Shown here one piece after another: positions 42,753 to 53,935 of a stretch of DNA of 64,000 nucleotides. The stretch is from Isoetes taiwanensis (taxonomy: Eukaryota > Streptophyta > Lycopodiopsida > Isoetales > Isoetaceae), in the NCBI GenBank assembly GCA_021234155.1, contig JAJEKV010000422.1, positions 124,001 to 188,000 of the forward strand, written 5' to 3'. How positions within the stretch are numbered: position 1 is the stretch's first letter; the number at the start of each line of letters is the position of its first letter. Both the position numbers and the translations under genes were made by a program. A model generated the notes under the pieces. That model saw only the letters and a list, made by a program, of their open reading frames with translations, had not been told where the DNA came from and did no database searches.

Positions 42753-43546
42753 TCAATAAAACATATGGCGGTGAAACAAAAACATAGAGTGCATTGCATG
42801 ACTTATATAAAAAATAAAAAGAGCAAGGATAATGCTGGGATGGATACCTTAGGAATGGAAGGGCTGCGGAAGAGCTGAGCGCCAGAAGAGTTGCTCGAAT
42901 GAGTTGCTCGAAGCACAAAAGGCCTCCTATTTATACGTGCATGGGGTGGGCACGTTTTCAAATTAACCATGCACGTGTGATATACACTTGGATTCTAAAT
43001 CTTAAGAAATATTTGGAATCTAAATCTTGGATACGATATGGGGCAATATAGAAGGATCGAGGTTTAATAAAAAAGGCATCATATATTATATTTACATTAA
43101 TGCTCCAGCGGACTACAGTTCAGCGGACTACAATTCCTCTGTGTTTGACGGGCAAGGGGCCGTGATGGCATAGCCACGACCATTCCTTGGAATCAGACTT
43201 AGAATAAGAAATCCCAGGAGGAGCAGGATGAATGTCTTTCCTGCTACCCTGCTAGATGAAGATTGAAGGCCATAGCTGCTTTCAAACAATTGGCCGGGCT
43301 GATGAATTGGGTGCCCTTGTTAGCCATCATAAGGTAATAATCGTTCCAATTGAAGCTGGAATCCCTGGGGTCATATTTTGGGAAGATTGCAGGGAATAAA
43401 TATCCGCATTGCTCAGATTTGAAGGTCCGGCATGCATTATAATAACAGATATGGTAGTTTCCTATTCGCATGAGGATCAGCTAACTTGTTCAGAACTTTC
43501 ATTTTTTTCTGAACTGTGGCTTGGCAGTTCCAATGAGCTGGGTCTT
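42753..43546 (-). other. No identified gene; short coding-like frame at 43244-43471
   Basis: The 75-codon frame (includes YNACRTFKSEQCGYLFPAIF) and an overlapping frame both look partly coding, but I cannot assign them. The stretch follows directly after the truncated Helitron copy B. Confidence 0.35.
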
Positions 43547-46273
43547 TTAATGAGCGTGCAGTCTCATAGGACTCAGGTAGTGCATCTCCACATGAACGAA
43601 AAACACCCGTCCTTTTTCTAACATCACGTGCTCATCGATCACACGGTCGAAGATAACACGTTGGTCGTGATATAAGCGGTCCACAGCTTCTTGCACCTCT
43701 ACCATGTCTTCTTGAAACACCTCATCCGGAAATATCATATATGGATCTATTGCACGCTCAGGAAGAATGAAATCAAACTTCCTTAAGGATCGCCCGACAG
43801 AGTTCATATGATCTTCAATGTCTAGAAGTGCCATGTCAAATAATTGATCACACATATTTACACTTTGATCTTCTGCAACCCTTCGTGCCTCATGCAAGAA
43901 GTCATCGATCATAGAAAGCTTGACTTCTTCCCACAGTTGTAGTGGATTCGATGGTTCACAATTTGAAAGGATCATGGCGAACATGTGCCGCAATTGTGGT
44001 GGCATGCCCCATGCTGCTGCTGCTTGAAGAGACTCAAGCCATTCTGTGTCATCGCGAAGCAACCCACGACGAATGCAAGCTTCTTTATATGTTGCACACA
44101 ACTCCCCGTCAAAAGAGCGTAAATCTTCAAAACTAATTGCATCTGTCACGCGGGTCAACAGGAGTCGTAAATAGTATCGCTCTCCTTTTGAAGGATTAAC
44201 AAAGTACATGCGTCCAATAGTGGGAAACTTCTGGGTATTCTCTCTGACCTTCCATTTTCAACTGGGTTGATCGTAGGTAAACTTTTTAGGAAAATCATGA
44301 TAGAGCAATTGAGTAGCCTCTCTAGCCTCTCTACCCCCAGATGCATTCATCTCGAAAAATGATGTCAATGTTGTTCCATTATTCTTGCTTCTTATACTGT
44401 CCATGCTCATACCTTCTCGATAGTATACATCTTGTTGCATTGGGAGATGCACAACCAATCTAGTGACATGAGGAAACTGTTGCTGTATTTCATATGAGAG
44501 GATTCTCCATGATGCCTCAGAAGTTGAGAAATAGCGTGCATTCAAGTATTGCTCAACCTCATCATGGTTTACGGTGGGTCTGCTGCTAGTAGATGCACCA
44601 TCACTCGCTGCTTCTAAGTTCACATTGATCATATCAGGCCCTTTGTAGACATATTTGTATAGATATTTAACGGCCTTTACGGCAGCACACACCTCAACAT
44701 TGATATGGCATTTGAAATACGATGTCAGCCACGGATTATATGGCACAACCCATCTGTTATCTAAATCTATATCCCCTTTTTTCACCTTTCGGCCATCATC
44801 CCTTCTTCGGTACAACGGATATCCGTCAACAACTGTCATTTCATCTGAAAATGCACGTGGATAATGCTTTGTACACTTACCATCTTGCATGCATGGACTA
44901 TTCGGATATCCAATACCACATGGCCCATGCATCATATTACGAGTGACTATCTCATACAATTCAGGATATAGATCTTTGTCTGGTATTTCAACACAAATTA
45001 TTTGATCAATCTCTTCGGCTGTGAAGGGCTTGTCTTCCTGATCCAATATAGTCAACAAATGTACATGTGGCAAGCCTCTCTTCTGAAACTCAATGACATA
45101 GACTTTTGTAATTATGCGGCCGAATATACCACGATTAGTTATCAGATCTATCAGCTCTTTTACCTTCATATGGAATACTCTAGCCACTAACTCTGATCGA
45201 TCACTTGGCGATTGGCCATATAATAATTCCCTCCTAATCTCTTCCCAATTTGCATTGGCAGTCATGGTTATAAAGAGGTCCGGCCTGCCATGTTCGCGAA
45301 CAATAGACATAGCATCGTGATATCGTTGGGTCATGTATCTCGGACCTCCCACATGTGAGGATAGTAACACAACTTTTTGGCCAATAGCACTTGCATCATC
45401 TCCTTCAAAGTCCATAATGCCCTGTAACATGTCTTTTCGAATGGTGTGTTGATTCAACACCACGAATTGCAGTCTTTCTTGTTCCATCTTCGAAAACATA
45501 TCACAAATGTATTCTTGAAACAATCGGCCAGCCATGTGAAGGGGAGATGTATGCCCATGACGCGTGAACAAATGATATATGTAGTACTCCATAATAGTTA
45601 CTTCCTTTGCGCCTCTCCGTCCATGAGGTATTTTAAAATGCCATCCATCTGTACCATAGGGAAGAAGTAGCACAAAGTGCAATGGATCATACGCTGAGTG
45701 ATATGCATCTATAAACTTCACGCCACCATCCTTAGAGTGTATAATAATGTCCCTCTGACCATCTTCGGGCTTATCATCGACAGGCATTAAGACAGCCACC
45801 TCATTTACAGTTGGAGCATTATATTGCCTCCTCACAGGATTTTGCACATTGCAAGAAGGTATACGCAAACGGATATCCATGGTTGGATGGATACGCATAA
45901 ACTGTGCCGCGCTCAAGAATATGTTAACAAATGGATTGTACTCTGTCATAAGGGCCTGCAACTGCACCACTATTTCTTGCCTCAATCCATCAAAAATGGA
46001 CATCCTGCGTTCAACTTGCATGTCCTCGCCATCCATGATGTATATCTGTGCAAATTTTGCATGCTCTTGTTGCCCTTGCGGTGGCAATAATGTTCCCATC
46101 TTATGGCACATGTGGCCATTGACCCTAAAAGTGTGAGCTCCACCAATAGCATTTGCCAACGCCTCATCAATTTTCACACCCACTGAGGCAAACGAAAAAA
46201 TATTATTGTACTTTCTAATGTTCGTGCGAAAGTGATCACCCAAACTATCTGTTCTCGTATATAGATCAAACAA
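43547..46273 (-). pseudogene. Helitron Rep, copy B, well preserved but lacking helicase
   Basis: The 671-codon frame 46273-44258 carries the whole Rep region: KYNNIFSFASVGVKIDE (N-terminal Helitron-like), GRPDLFITMTANANWEEI (about residues 329-346), the HUH motif LPHVHLL (His 403 and His 405), and the tyrosine motif KYLYKYVYKG (about 536-545). An in-frame TGA at 44258-44260 interrupts it. The same frame then continues to 43547 with GERYYLRLLL and SFEDLRSFDGEL, the linker to the helicase. The protein ends just where Walker A should start (VFFV, then unrelated residues). The helicase is therefore missing by deletion or replacement. Otherwise it is one of the best conserved reading frames in the window. 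Confidence 0.9.
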
Positions 46274-46343
46274 TGCCTGTGGTGGTTCACGGAATCAATG
46301 GCACCGTGACATTTCCATTAGCACATGCCCCACGCACTTCTTT

Positions 46344-47195
46344 TTAACTCGTGAGAGTCCGGGCCCAACGCATAGCCCCACAATACAAACATCTATAATC
46401 CATGTTACCAAGGTCATGAGGAGGAGGTAAATTCCACGTCCATGCTATCTTGTTGAAACCCCTTTTACCAGTAGGACGTTCTCTAGGACCAATAGGAGTG
46501 TCATAATCCAACCTCATAGCTGTATGTTTTACCTGTCTTCTTCGATCCATGCGTCTCCTCCTTTGACTATTGCTCTCAGCTTCAGGTGTCATATAGGATG
46601 GGTCATCCCTTATTGTTATAGTTTTTCCCATATTAGCAGTTCCTTCCATAACCATGTCATTCAAATGCTGGCGTCTTGTCGATAACATATCTACTTGACC
46701 AGACAGACAATGCATTGGCTCTGGTGTGACTGTCTCCTCAATTGCGGGCGCATTAGATGATTGGCCAATATGAACTGTCTCTGGAACATTCACATCATAT
46801 TGTAACCTCAAAGCCTTAGCCTTTGCAACACGCCTACGTGTCAAACGTCTCTTCTTAGCAGATCTATTTTCATTGACAGGCATCATATATGAGGGGTTGT
46901 TGGCCACAGTAGGTGGCGTCTGTTTGCAAGATCTTTCCATGCCCACTTGACCAGACAAACAATGCATTGGCTCGGCGTGCGCTCGCCTCTCCGATTCTTT
47001 TGGTGCATTGGTTGATTGGCCAACATGAACCACCTCCACAGTATTCACATCATATTCTAACCTCAAGGCTCTAGCCTTTGCAACGTGCTTACGTGCCAAA
47101 TGTCTCTTTCTAGCAGACTTACTTTCATTGATGGGTGTCATATATGAGGGATTGTTGGCCACAGCAGGTGGCGTCTTTTTGTAAGACCTCCCCAT
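46344..47195 (-). pseudogene. Helitron Rep N-terminal region with internal repeats, copy B
   Basis: A 283-codon frame upstream of the Rep of copy B. It contains three repeats of about 90 residues, each with NNPSYMTP or DDPSYMTP, an Arg/Lys-rich RRRRVAK-type patch and LRL-YDV. It ends with YRCLYCGAMRW, the N-terminal CxxC of Helitron proteins. After a TAA (46344-46346) the expected sequence (ACANGNVTVPLIP) continues, then a stop and frameshift at about 46280-46292 lead into the 46273 frame. So copy B was one long protein with a repetitive basic N-terminus, now broken at the junction. The basic repeats may serve nuclear import or DNA binding. Confidence 0.75.
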
Positions 47196-47865
47196 ATCGA
47201 GTCTCTGATATGTGTAACCCTATAGCCGTTCAGAGTTTTTGCATGAAAATAACCTCCTAATGCGTCTTGACTAAGAAATTACCCACCACATTCAATAGAA
47301 TGCACAATTAACCTAAAGGAGATAGGACTCACCTTTGATGTAGTATGATATATTCTCCTTTGAAGTGCAAGTAGAAAAGTAAGCCCTGTAATTATGATGG
47401 CAGAAGCTTTAAATTTAAAAGTATTATTATTATGCGCATTTTCAAGATTATGAAGAGCTACGACCATGCAATGTAAAGAAATCTGCCTAAACAAAGAATA
47501 TGGATCACCTTTGATGGTTGCCAAAGTTGTTGTCTCCTTGAAAGTGGAAGCAAATGGTTGACCTGTACAAAAAGTAGAAAGAGATGAGATGGCACCTTCA
47601 TAAAAGTACAACCCCCAATAAAGTGTTGGCTAAAGAACGTGCAAGATAACCTTCCTTCTCTCCAAAACTATCATTTATAATTGGGACACATGGGTTCAAG
47701 CATATTGTTGTAGTTTATATAGGCATGTTTATCATATGCCAAGATATACACCTTGATTGACGAACACATCTTTATTAGTGATTATTGTAGAAAAAACAAA
47801 GAGTTCCATAAATAGGGAGCACATTTATTATTAATAATGCCCAAAAGCTCAAGGGTTTCAATAGG
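47196..47865. other. No gene recognised
   Basis: Upstream region of Helitron copy B. It is AT-rich, with a 110-codon minus frame (47279-47611) that overlaps nothing recognisable. Confidence 0.5.
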
Positions 47866-48318
47866 CTACACATCTAAACCATTTTGTACCATGTACTCAG
47901 TATGTAAAATAGCATCCATGGCATTTGCGAACTTTTGAACACGGATATATATGTGTTTATGAAACACACGTTCCAAGAGACTGATGAACTTGTCAACATC
48001 TAATTGAATTTTAGAGGTTTGAGATAATGGAAGCCCAAGCGACTCCTGAACTCCATACCACTCCGCAAAAACTCTAGCGGCCCATAGCAAACTCTCAACT
48101 TTGGCAAGCTTTGAAACTCTCTCTTTGTTTGGTGATGTCGAGGATTCAACATCAATGTCTAACATAATTTCCTCAAGGTCTTCATAGTTATTCAAGTATT
48201 GAACATATTTATTCTGGGAAGGGACTTGCGAGAGACACAAAACCGGCCGAATAGGCTTGTCATTCATCACAGCAGCAATATACAATGTTGTGAAGAATAG
48301 AGAGGGGTAACCGACCAT
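47866..48318 (-). CDS. Hypothetical protein upstream of Helitron copy B
   Basis: An intact 150-codon frame, acidic in the middle (EDLEEIMLDIDVESS) and helical after that (SKLAKVESLLWAARVFAEWY, then QLDVDKFISLLERVF). No family recognised. It has the same strand and neighbourhood as the Helitron proteins, so it may be an accessory ORF or the remainder of a captured gene. Confidence 0.4.
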   Translation of the reverse strand: MVGYPSLFFTTLYIAAVMNDKPIRPVLCLSQVPSQNKYVQYLNNYEDLEEIMLDIDVESSTSPNKERVSKLAKVESLLWAARVFAEWYGVQESLGLPLSQTSKIQLDVDKFISLLERVFHKHIYIRVQKFANAMDAILHTEYMVQNGLDV

Positions 48319-48734
48319 AGGAACAATATCGGACTACCCCACAAACAGAAAATGCGCATAGGCAATATAGAAGGGTAATGGCGACAACTTCTCATCGGGA
48401 TAAAAAAAACCCCGCCCTTTCGGGTTTTCGAGGAAAACCCTAATGAGAGATGGTCGCCAAAAACCTTGAATGTGTTGCCTGGAGAACGGGAGGAGATGGG
48501 TTGATGGCGAACACAAATCTAGCAGGACCCCAGAAGATGGCGAAGACCTCAAATGAGCCCTAGCAGACGGCGGAAGACGGCGGAATCCTGCAAGCAATAC
48601 AAAAAACTCCCCAAAAAATACCCGTAAATGGTTAGAGAAAACAAACAGGCATAGCCATAAAAAACAAGCTGCACCAAGAAGGTCCGAAGATATGAGGAAT
48701 GAAAACAGATGAAAAAAGAATATGACAGAAAAAG

Positions 48735-48915
48735 AGAGCATCACCCATAGGGTGGAAAAGCAAAGACCCAACGGGTGGAAAACCATTATGTAAAAATATG
48801 CATCACCCTCGATGTGGAAATAAACAGCATCACCCGCAGGTGGAGAATAACGCAGCAAGATGCCGATGAAACAGAAACATGAAAATAGCAACACCCACAG
48901 GTGGAGAACAACAAA
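48735..48915. repeat. Degenerate minisatellite with CACCCRCAGGTGGA units
   Basis: GCATCACCC(N)nGGGTGGAAA or GCATCACCCGCAGGTGGAGA occurs four to five times at irregular 20-60 bp spacing. Two more copies lie at 50819-50866. Each unit has a small CCC/GGG dyad. The long hydrophobic minus-strand frame 48334-49131 across it is probably fortuitous. Confidence 0.7.
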
Positions 48916-49080
48916 GAGTGCATGAACAAAAAATACAAATGAAAAAGACTCATGCGCCCACGCAGCAGGGCGGGAAGGGAGGGAAGCCACGAGAGAAGAA
49001 GAAGAGCTGCTGTGAGAAGACGCCGATAACGGGCCAAGACGGAAATGGCCTAATTGAGAGATTCGCCCCTTCCTGTAATG

Positions 49081-49320
49081 GCGATCCGGATGGCTCTGAT
49101 TGATGGGATTCTGGAAGGACTCGAGAGACACAAAACCGGCCGACTACCAAAGGATTTCCTCAACTATAAGCCCGGGCCAAAACCTCCAGGTGTGTTGAGT
49201 TGGATCGCTGGGCACATAGCGGAGAGAGAAGAAGAGGAGCCGCCAACGCGTGAGCCAAGCAGAGATCATGTGAAACCCCCGAAGGAGCCGCCGACCCGGC
49301 CGCGACGAAAGGAAAAATGA
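49081..49320 (+). CDS. Small hypothetical ORF, uncertain
   Basis: An in-frame Met at about 49081 gives some 79 residues, including GILEGLERHKTGRLPKDF, a Glu run and a Pro/Arg/Lys-rich end. A degenerate relative of its middle (PPGV plus Arg-rich) lies at about 50572-50690. A block CGAGAGACACAAAACCGGCC (49120-49139) also recurs near 48230-48250. I do not recognise a family. It may be a transposon-associated ORF. Confidence 0.3.
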   Translation, partial: AIRMALIDGILEGLERHKTGRLPKDFLNYKPGPKPPGVLSWIAGHIAEREEEEPPTREPSRDHVKPPKEPPTRPRRKEK

Positions 49321-51140
49321 GTACCATACTAGGATGGATTTAAGTCGATAGCAAGAAGACACTCCCGCCACCACCTCCGAGCAGTCGGATAGGATAAAGG
49401 ACGCAGAGAGGAAGGAGAGGAGCGAAAAAGAGAGCCGTCGGACGGAGGATCGAGGAGATGATAAGAACCGGTAGAAATTAGGCGCTGAAGGATAGTGACG
49501 GGGCATGCGAACGAATGCAGGCAAGCTAAAGAAATCGTATGACCACAGGCAAATTGGTCTCGTTTGGAGTGGCAGGGAGAGAAAGGAAAACAGGATCCGA
49601 AGAGTCTGGTTCAAGCGAGAAGGAAGCTATGCGTTGACGACGAGAACCAAAGAAATAGCAGAAGCGAAGCAGCCGGGGAGAAAGCTTAAGTCGAAGAAGA
49701 AGAGCCGGAGGCGCCTGCTATGGACGGTATCAGCTCAATGACCTGAAAAAGGAAAGGACATTAGAGAACAAAAACAATGAAAAGAAAAGCACGCCGCCAC
49801 GATGACGAATCTAAGGAAGCGCCCCGGCATGCCAACGAGAATGGCAACAAGGCGATGAAAAAATAAACCATGTTAATGCATACAATGCACAGATGAAATG
49901 AATGCAGATCACGTAGATAGTTGTCGTATGTGAATACAAATTACGGACCGAAGTCCGTGAATGTGGCTACGGACTGAAGTCCGTAAATGTGGCTATTATT
50001 CCTTCCGAACCTGTGGCCAAAATCTAATAACAAATAACTGAGATAATAAGGCAAAGAGGAAAAAACTTACGCATAGGAATGTAAAAATGCATAGACATAA
50101 AGAAGACAAAGTGCAACCCGACATATGTTGTCAAAAACAAAGTGCAATCGTGCATACGCGGGCGAGTGGGTTTTGTTTAGAAGGGCGAATTAGAATATCA
50201 ACGTGAGACAAAGAAAAAGAAAGACAACGAAGAAAAAATGAGGTTGACAACAAGAAGTCTAAAGCGAAGAAGGTTCATAAGGATGTGAAAAGGAGGGAAC
50301 AAGATGAGGAGAGTGAAAATGCTAAGGTCTGGGTCAGGGTAGCATAGGAGAAATGTGTGGTGATGTCAGAAGACAAATACCATATGCATAAATCCATGAA
50401 TAAAGACCCCAATAGGAAAACATACTGTGGCAAACGAGGGACGAGATTGAGAAAGAGAATGTAGACATACTAGCACCGAGCGAAAAGAAGGTCAAGAAGG
50501 AAACGGAGACTAAAGTTAATTCGAAGCACAACGAAAACGAAAAAATGAGGCGTAACTGCATAAACTAGAAGCCCAGCCGCCGCGAAACCTCCAGGTGTCG
50601 AGTCGGGCACGAAGCACGTAGCGAGGGTGAGACGAAGAGGAGCGCCAACGACCGAGCGCGAGAAGAATTGGAACATGTAGAAGGCACCCATGAGCGGTTA
50701 AAGAGAACAAGAACGTGCATAATGGTGAAGCGGCAAACTGCAAAACGACAAGCACTCAAAATGATGTGAGCGATTAGAAATGAGAAAAAATCAACAATTC
50801 ATGAAAGAAGAGAGGATAGCATCACCCAGGGGGTGGAAAAAAGCATCACCCAGCGGGTGGAAGAAAAAACATGATAAACAGAAATTTGTGTGCAAATATA
50901 GCTAAATAGCAAATATGATAAACACTCGTGTTCCTCCATTAAAATTTGCTCTTTCCTATTACCTAAACCTTCTATGCCCATAGATGGAATGACTTGAGCA
51001 TAACCCTTTGGGATTCCCATTCTCGTTTGACGTCATTATGGTAATTAGCTGCCAGATTGTAACCTTCAAAAGCTTCTTTAAAGTTCTTCCAGGTCAAAAT
51101 CTTTGGATCCATTCTTTTTCTTCCTTGTCACCATGTTCTT
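49321..51140. other. No firm gene; short repeats
   Basis: A 26-bp unit ACGGAC-GAAGTCCGT-AATGTGGCT is duplicated in tandem at about 49944-49995. The 49505-49741 plus frame (78 codons, basic) is unassigned. At 51000-51120 the minus strand has a Gag-like word (TWKNFKEAF) without further support. Confidence 0.4.
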
Positions 51141-51235
51141 GCCATGTCTGTCAGATATTTGTCCATGGCCTGCAGAGAATGCCTTAACCAGCCAGCACTC
51201 CAGGAGTACTACCTAGAGTTTTCGCTGGCTAAGGC

Positions 51236-51400
51236 ATTCTCGACTTGCGAGTCGAGAATGCAGGCATCAAGCCAACACTGGGATTCTCGACTCGCGAGTC
51301 GAGAATGCAGGCATCAAGCCAACACTGGGATTCTCGACTCGCGAGTCGAGAATGCAGGCATCAAGCCAACACTGGGATTCTCGACTCGCAAGTCGAGAAT
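51236..51400. repeat. 47-bp tandem array of 24-bp palindromes
   Basis: Four palindromes (51236-51259, 51283-51306, 51330-51353, 51377-51400), core TCTCGACTCGCGAGTCGAGA, are spaced exactly 47 bp apart. The identical 23-bp spacers start GCAGGCATCAAGCCAACACT. The first and last copies have one mismatch each in the palindrome. Identical spacers exclude a CRISPR array. Confidence 0.95.
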
Positions 51401-51724
51401 CCCTTAGCCATCCAATTCTCCTGTGCCTCTAGTCCTAGGTTTAGTCCCAGGTGCCTCTATCATGTCTGAGCCACTCTCCTTCGAACTATCTTCCTCGAAT
51501 ATTGCAAAGGGGAGTGGCCCGGACTGGGTGGAGGCCTCTGGGACTAACCACAGGGGGGATGCATTTGAACTGCATCCCTAAGGCCCTAGACCTAGCATTA
51601 TCTATACACAACTAGCATGCCTAATGAGGATTCGGATCGATGCTTCTAAACGAATGGAAGGCATTCCAAGCAAAATATATAGATGATGAAATCGTTTCAT
51701 GAAGTTGTTCGATTTATAGTTCCC

Positions 51725-51967
51725 TTGCTGAGCATCTCTCAATCTAGAGAGTATCTCGACGCTGAAATATGCTCAACAAGGAAACCATAAGTCGGGCGAG
51801 CTGTAGAACAGTTCCATGATCAAAACAGGGAGTTGTTCGCGTGTTACTCCGATCCATTGTTACCGTGCCCAGCATCTCTCAACCCAGAGAGTATATTTCA
51901 TCTCTCGACGCTGAAATATGCTGGACAAGGAAACAATAAATCCGCCGAGCTTTAGAGCAGTTCCATG
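51725..51967. repeat. Diverged tandem duplication (about 95-100 bp units)
   Basis: 51725-51819 and 51868-51967 share CAGCATCTCTCAA-CCAGAGAG..CGACGCTGAAATATGCT..ACAAGGAAAC and GAGCTGTAG/TTTAGAGCAGTTCCATG. The second unit has a small extra segment. Confidence 0.75.
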
Positions 51968-51969
51968 TT

Positions 51970-52260
51970 CTATACACATCTGGCATGTTCTACACACATA
52001 ATAAAACAGGAATCTCTGAAACTCCCCTCTTCTCGCAAGAACTCCTTGAGCCATTGTATCACAGATCCTGCAGCCTCACCGAGAGTCTTCGCTTCTTCTG
52101 TTGGCCTCATCAACAATGCATCCCCATCAAATACTTGTATCAAAGCGATTCTCGCGTATCCCTCTTCCATGGCGCTGCAGTGAAGTGTTCCCGTGTCTTG
52201 CAGCTCATATCCGCTTGCTACCTTAGCTCCGTGCACATCGATCAAATCAACTATTTGCAA
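51970..52260 (-). pseudogene. Fragment resembling a transposon-associated DUF8039-like domain
   Basis: A 96-codon frame begins MQIVDLIDVHGAKVASGYEL, contains YARIALIQVFDGDALLMRPT and TLGEAAGSVIQWLKEFL. This layout is like the short domain found in plant EnSpm/CACTA-associated proteins (VA-G, LH, YARV, LGDAVGS-I-WP). I infer this from pattern only. The remainder of such a protein is not seen next to it. Confidence 0.4.
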
Positions 52261-52645
52261 AAAGACACGCAGTTAGAAATAGACAGAGAGTAAGGCGCTG
52301 TTAGGAGCTTACATCGTCGTGGTGCCATCCGTGAACTCGCGAGCAATCGATCTCTGCCTCCGGTCGCTGTGCGCCTTGCTGCCGAACTAAGCACCTGGAA
52401 ATCTCCACTGTGCTCACTAAGCCCCTGGAAATGAATGAATTTGGAATCATTGTTTTAAATGGGCTAAAGCCGGCCGTCTTTGCACTTTATCCCGCTTTTT
52501 TTTCCTTGAATGATTGTGTGTCCTTAATTTCAAATTTAAGAAACGCCCGACCTTTTTTACGCGGCAGTCCTAAACCTTCCAAGGCGCGGAAGAGGCTCAA
52601 TTTACAAGGGAATCCGAGCAAGAAGAAGATACGGGGCATACTGAT

Positions 52646-53935
52646 ATGGCGACTCCATCGAAGAAGCCGGGCGCCGGAGCGAAGCGGGTTCAAGCGGCAC
52701 CAAGAAAAGAAAGACTGCTGACTCGTGTGAGCTCTCGGCTTTGTGTTCGGTCGGGATACCTTTTATCGATCCATCCTTCGTCTTGCAAAGATTCACTGCG
52801 GAGACGCTTAGTGATCACTGGCCGAACTCCGTTCTTCGTTATCGAGGGATTGGAGACAGAGCTACTTGATACACCAGCAGATTGTTGGTGGTATGTCGAA
52901 GTATCAACAAGGGAAGGAGAAAGATCTGTTTCTGTGGCAAAGGGATAAGAAGAGCTCCGGCGACAAGTACAAGAAGGTCGGTGTTGTACTCTCCGTCTCT
53001 GCGCCAGATTCGAAGCATCTTACATTGTATGTGGAAGACTGCCTGAAGGGTAAGTTCTACCACATGAAGAAGTTATCAGTATCTAACTACTCTCACTCTT
53101 CAATGAGCAAGTCGAAGGGGACCGACAAAAGGCCGGCGCCTTTAAATTGTCAGAACCTTGGGCAGAAGGATCTGGAAGGGATGAAGGAGGTCGGAACCCT
53201 GATATCCAGAGAGCTTGGAATGGAGATTTCCAGGGTGAGGGAGAAGATGTTCAACACCGGGAGCTTTACGTCTAGCGTGCTAAAGACTCTAAAGCACTCG
53301 GCAGTTACCATGGATGTTGTAGTTCAGAAAGAAAAAACTCCAGACAGAACTACAGATGAAGCAGATGAGAGTACACGGGAGGATTCAGATGCTGAAGATG
53401 AGGAAGATATAGTCGACTCCCAATTCTTGGATCCAGATGAGCAGATTAGGAAATCACAGAGAGGGGCCCAGAAGATGGAGCGGCTGGCTCAGTATTATCC
53501 ATTGGGGATATCACACACAAGCTATTCTTTGGACATCGAGGCGACTGAAGGTTTGGGCGGTGAGATGCCGTCTTGTTCAACCACAGGAAATTTAATCCAA
53601 CACACATGCTGGAGATTCTGAACTTGATGGTGCGGCATCCTGTTGCAGATCCAATGCCTGCGGATGTCATACCATTCGCCAGATCGACCGTGAGTTGTTC
53701 AAACCGAAGTCCGAGGATGACCCAAGGGAAAAGACGCCAGGTTTTGGGTTGTGGACGGCCAAAGATTCGGTGAGGGTACAAGTATTGCGTGACTTTAAAA
53801 GGAAGTGCCGCAGCGATCAAGGACGATATTCCAAACGAGAGTGCAGAGTTCTTTTCACGGACACGCCACCAACGGAGAGCTCGCCAAAGATTAGCCACCG
53901 CTGTAAATAATAGTAGCAAGTGCCGCCTACATAAG
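52646..53935 (+). pseudogene. 5' exon block of an unrecognised spliced gene
   Basis: It starts with ATG at 52646 (MATPSKKPGAGAKRVQAAPR). Coding-like frames follow in succession: 52646-52945, 52866-53621 (251 codons) and 53573-53773. The second contains DLFLWQRDKKSSGDKYKKVG and a strongly acidic DSDAEDEEDIVDSQFLDPDE. The 53789 frame runs to an apparent donor (AAG/GTAAAT) at 53935. Frames change at about 52900, 53560 and 53770, so either small introns are hidden or the gene is broken. No family recognised. The same strand and spacing link it to 54905-57408. Confidence 0.45.

Noticed and set aside
48334-49131. 265-codon hydrophobic minus frame
   Set aside because: It crosses a minisatellite and overlaps other open frames; the composition follows the AAAA/GGTGG repeats and no membrane protein family is recognisable.
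48334-51020. A retroelement gag-pol region
   Set aside because: Only one weak Gag-like word near 51060; no RT, protease or integrase motif.
51236-51400. CRISPR-like array (palindromic repeats at regular spacing)
   Set aside because: The spacers are identical, there are only four units, there are no cas genes, and the sequence is eukaryotic. It is a simple 47-bp tandem repeat.
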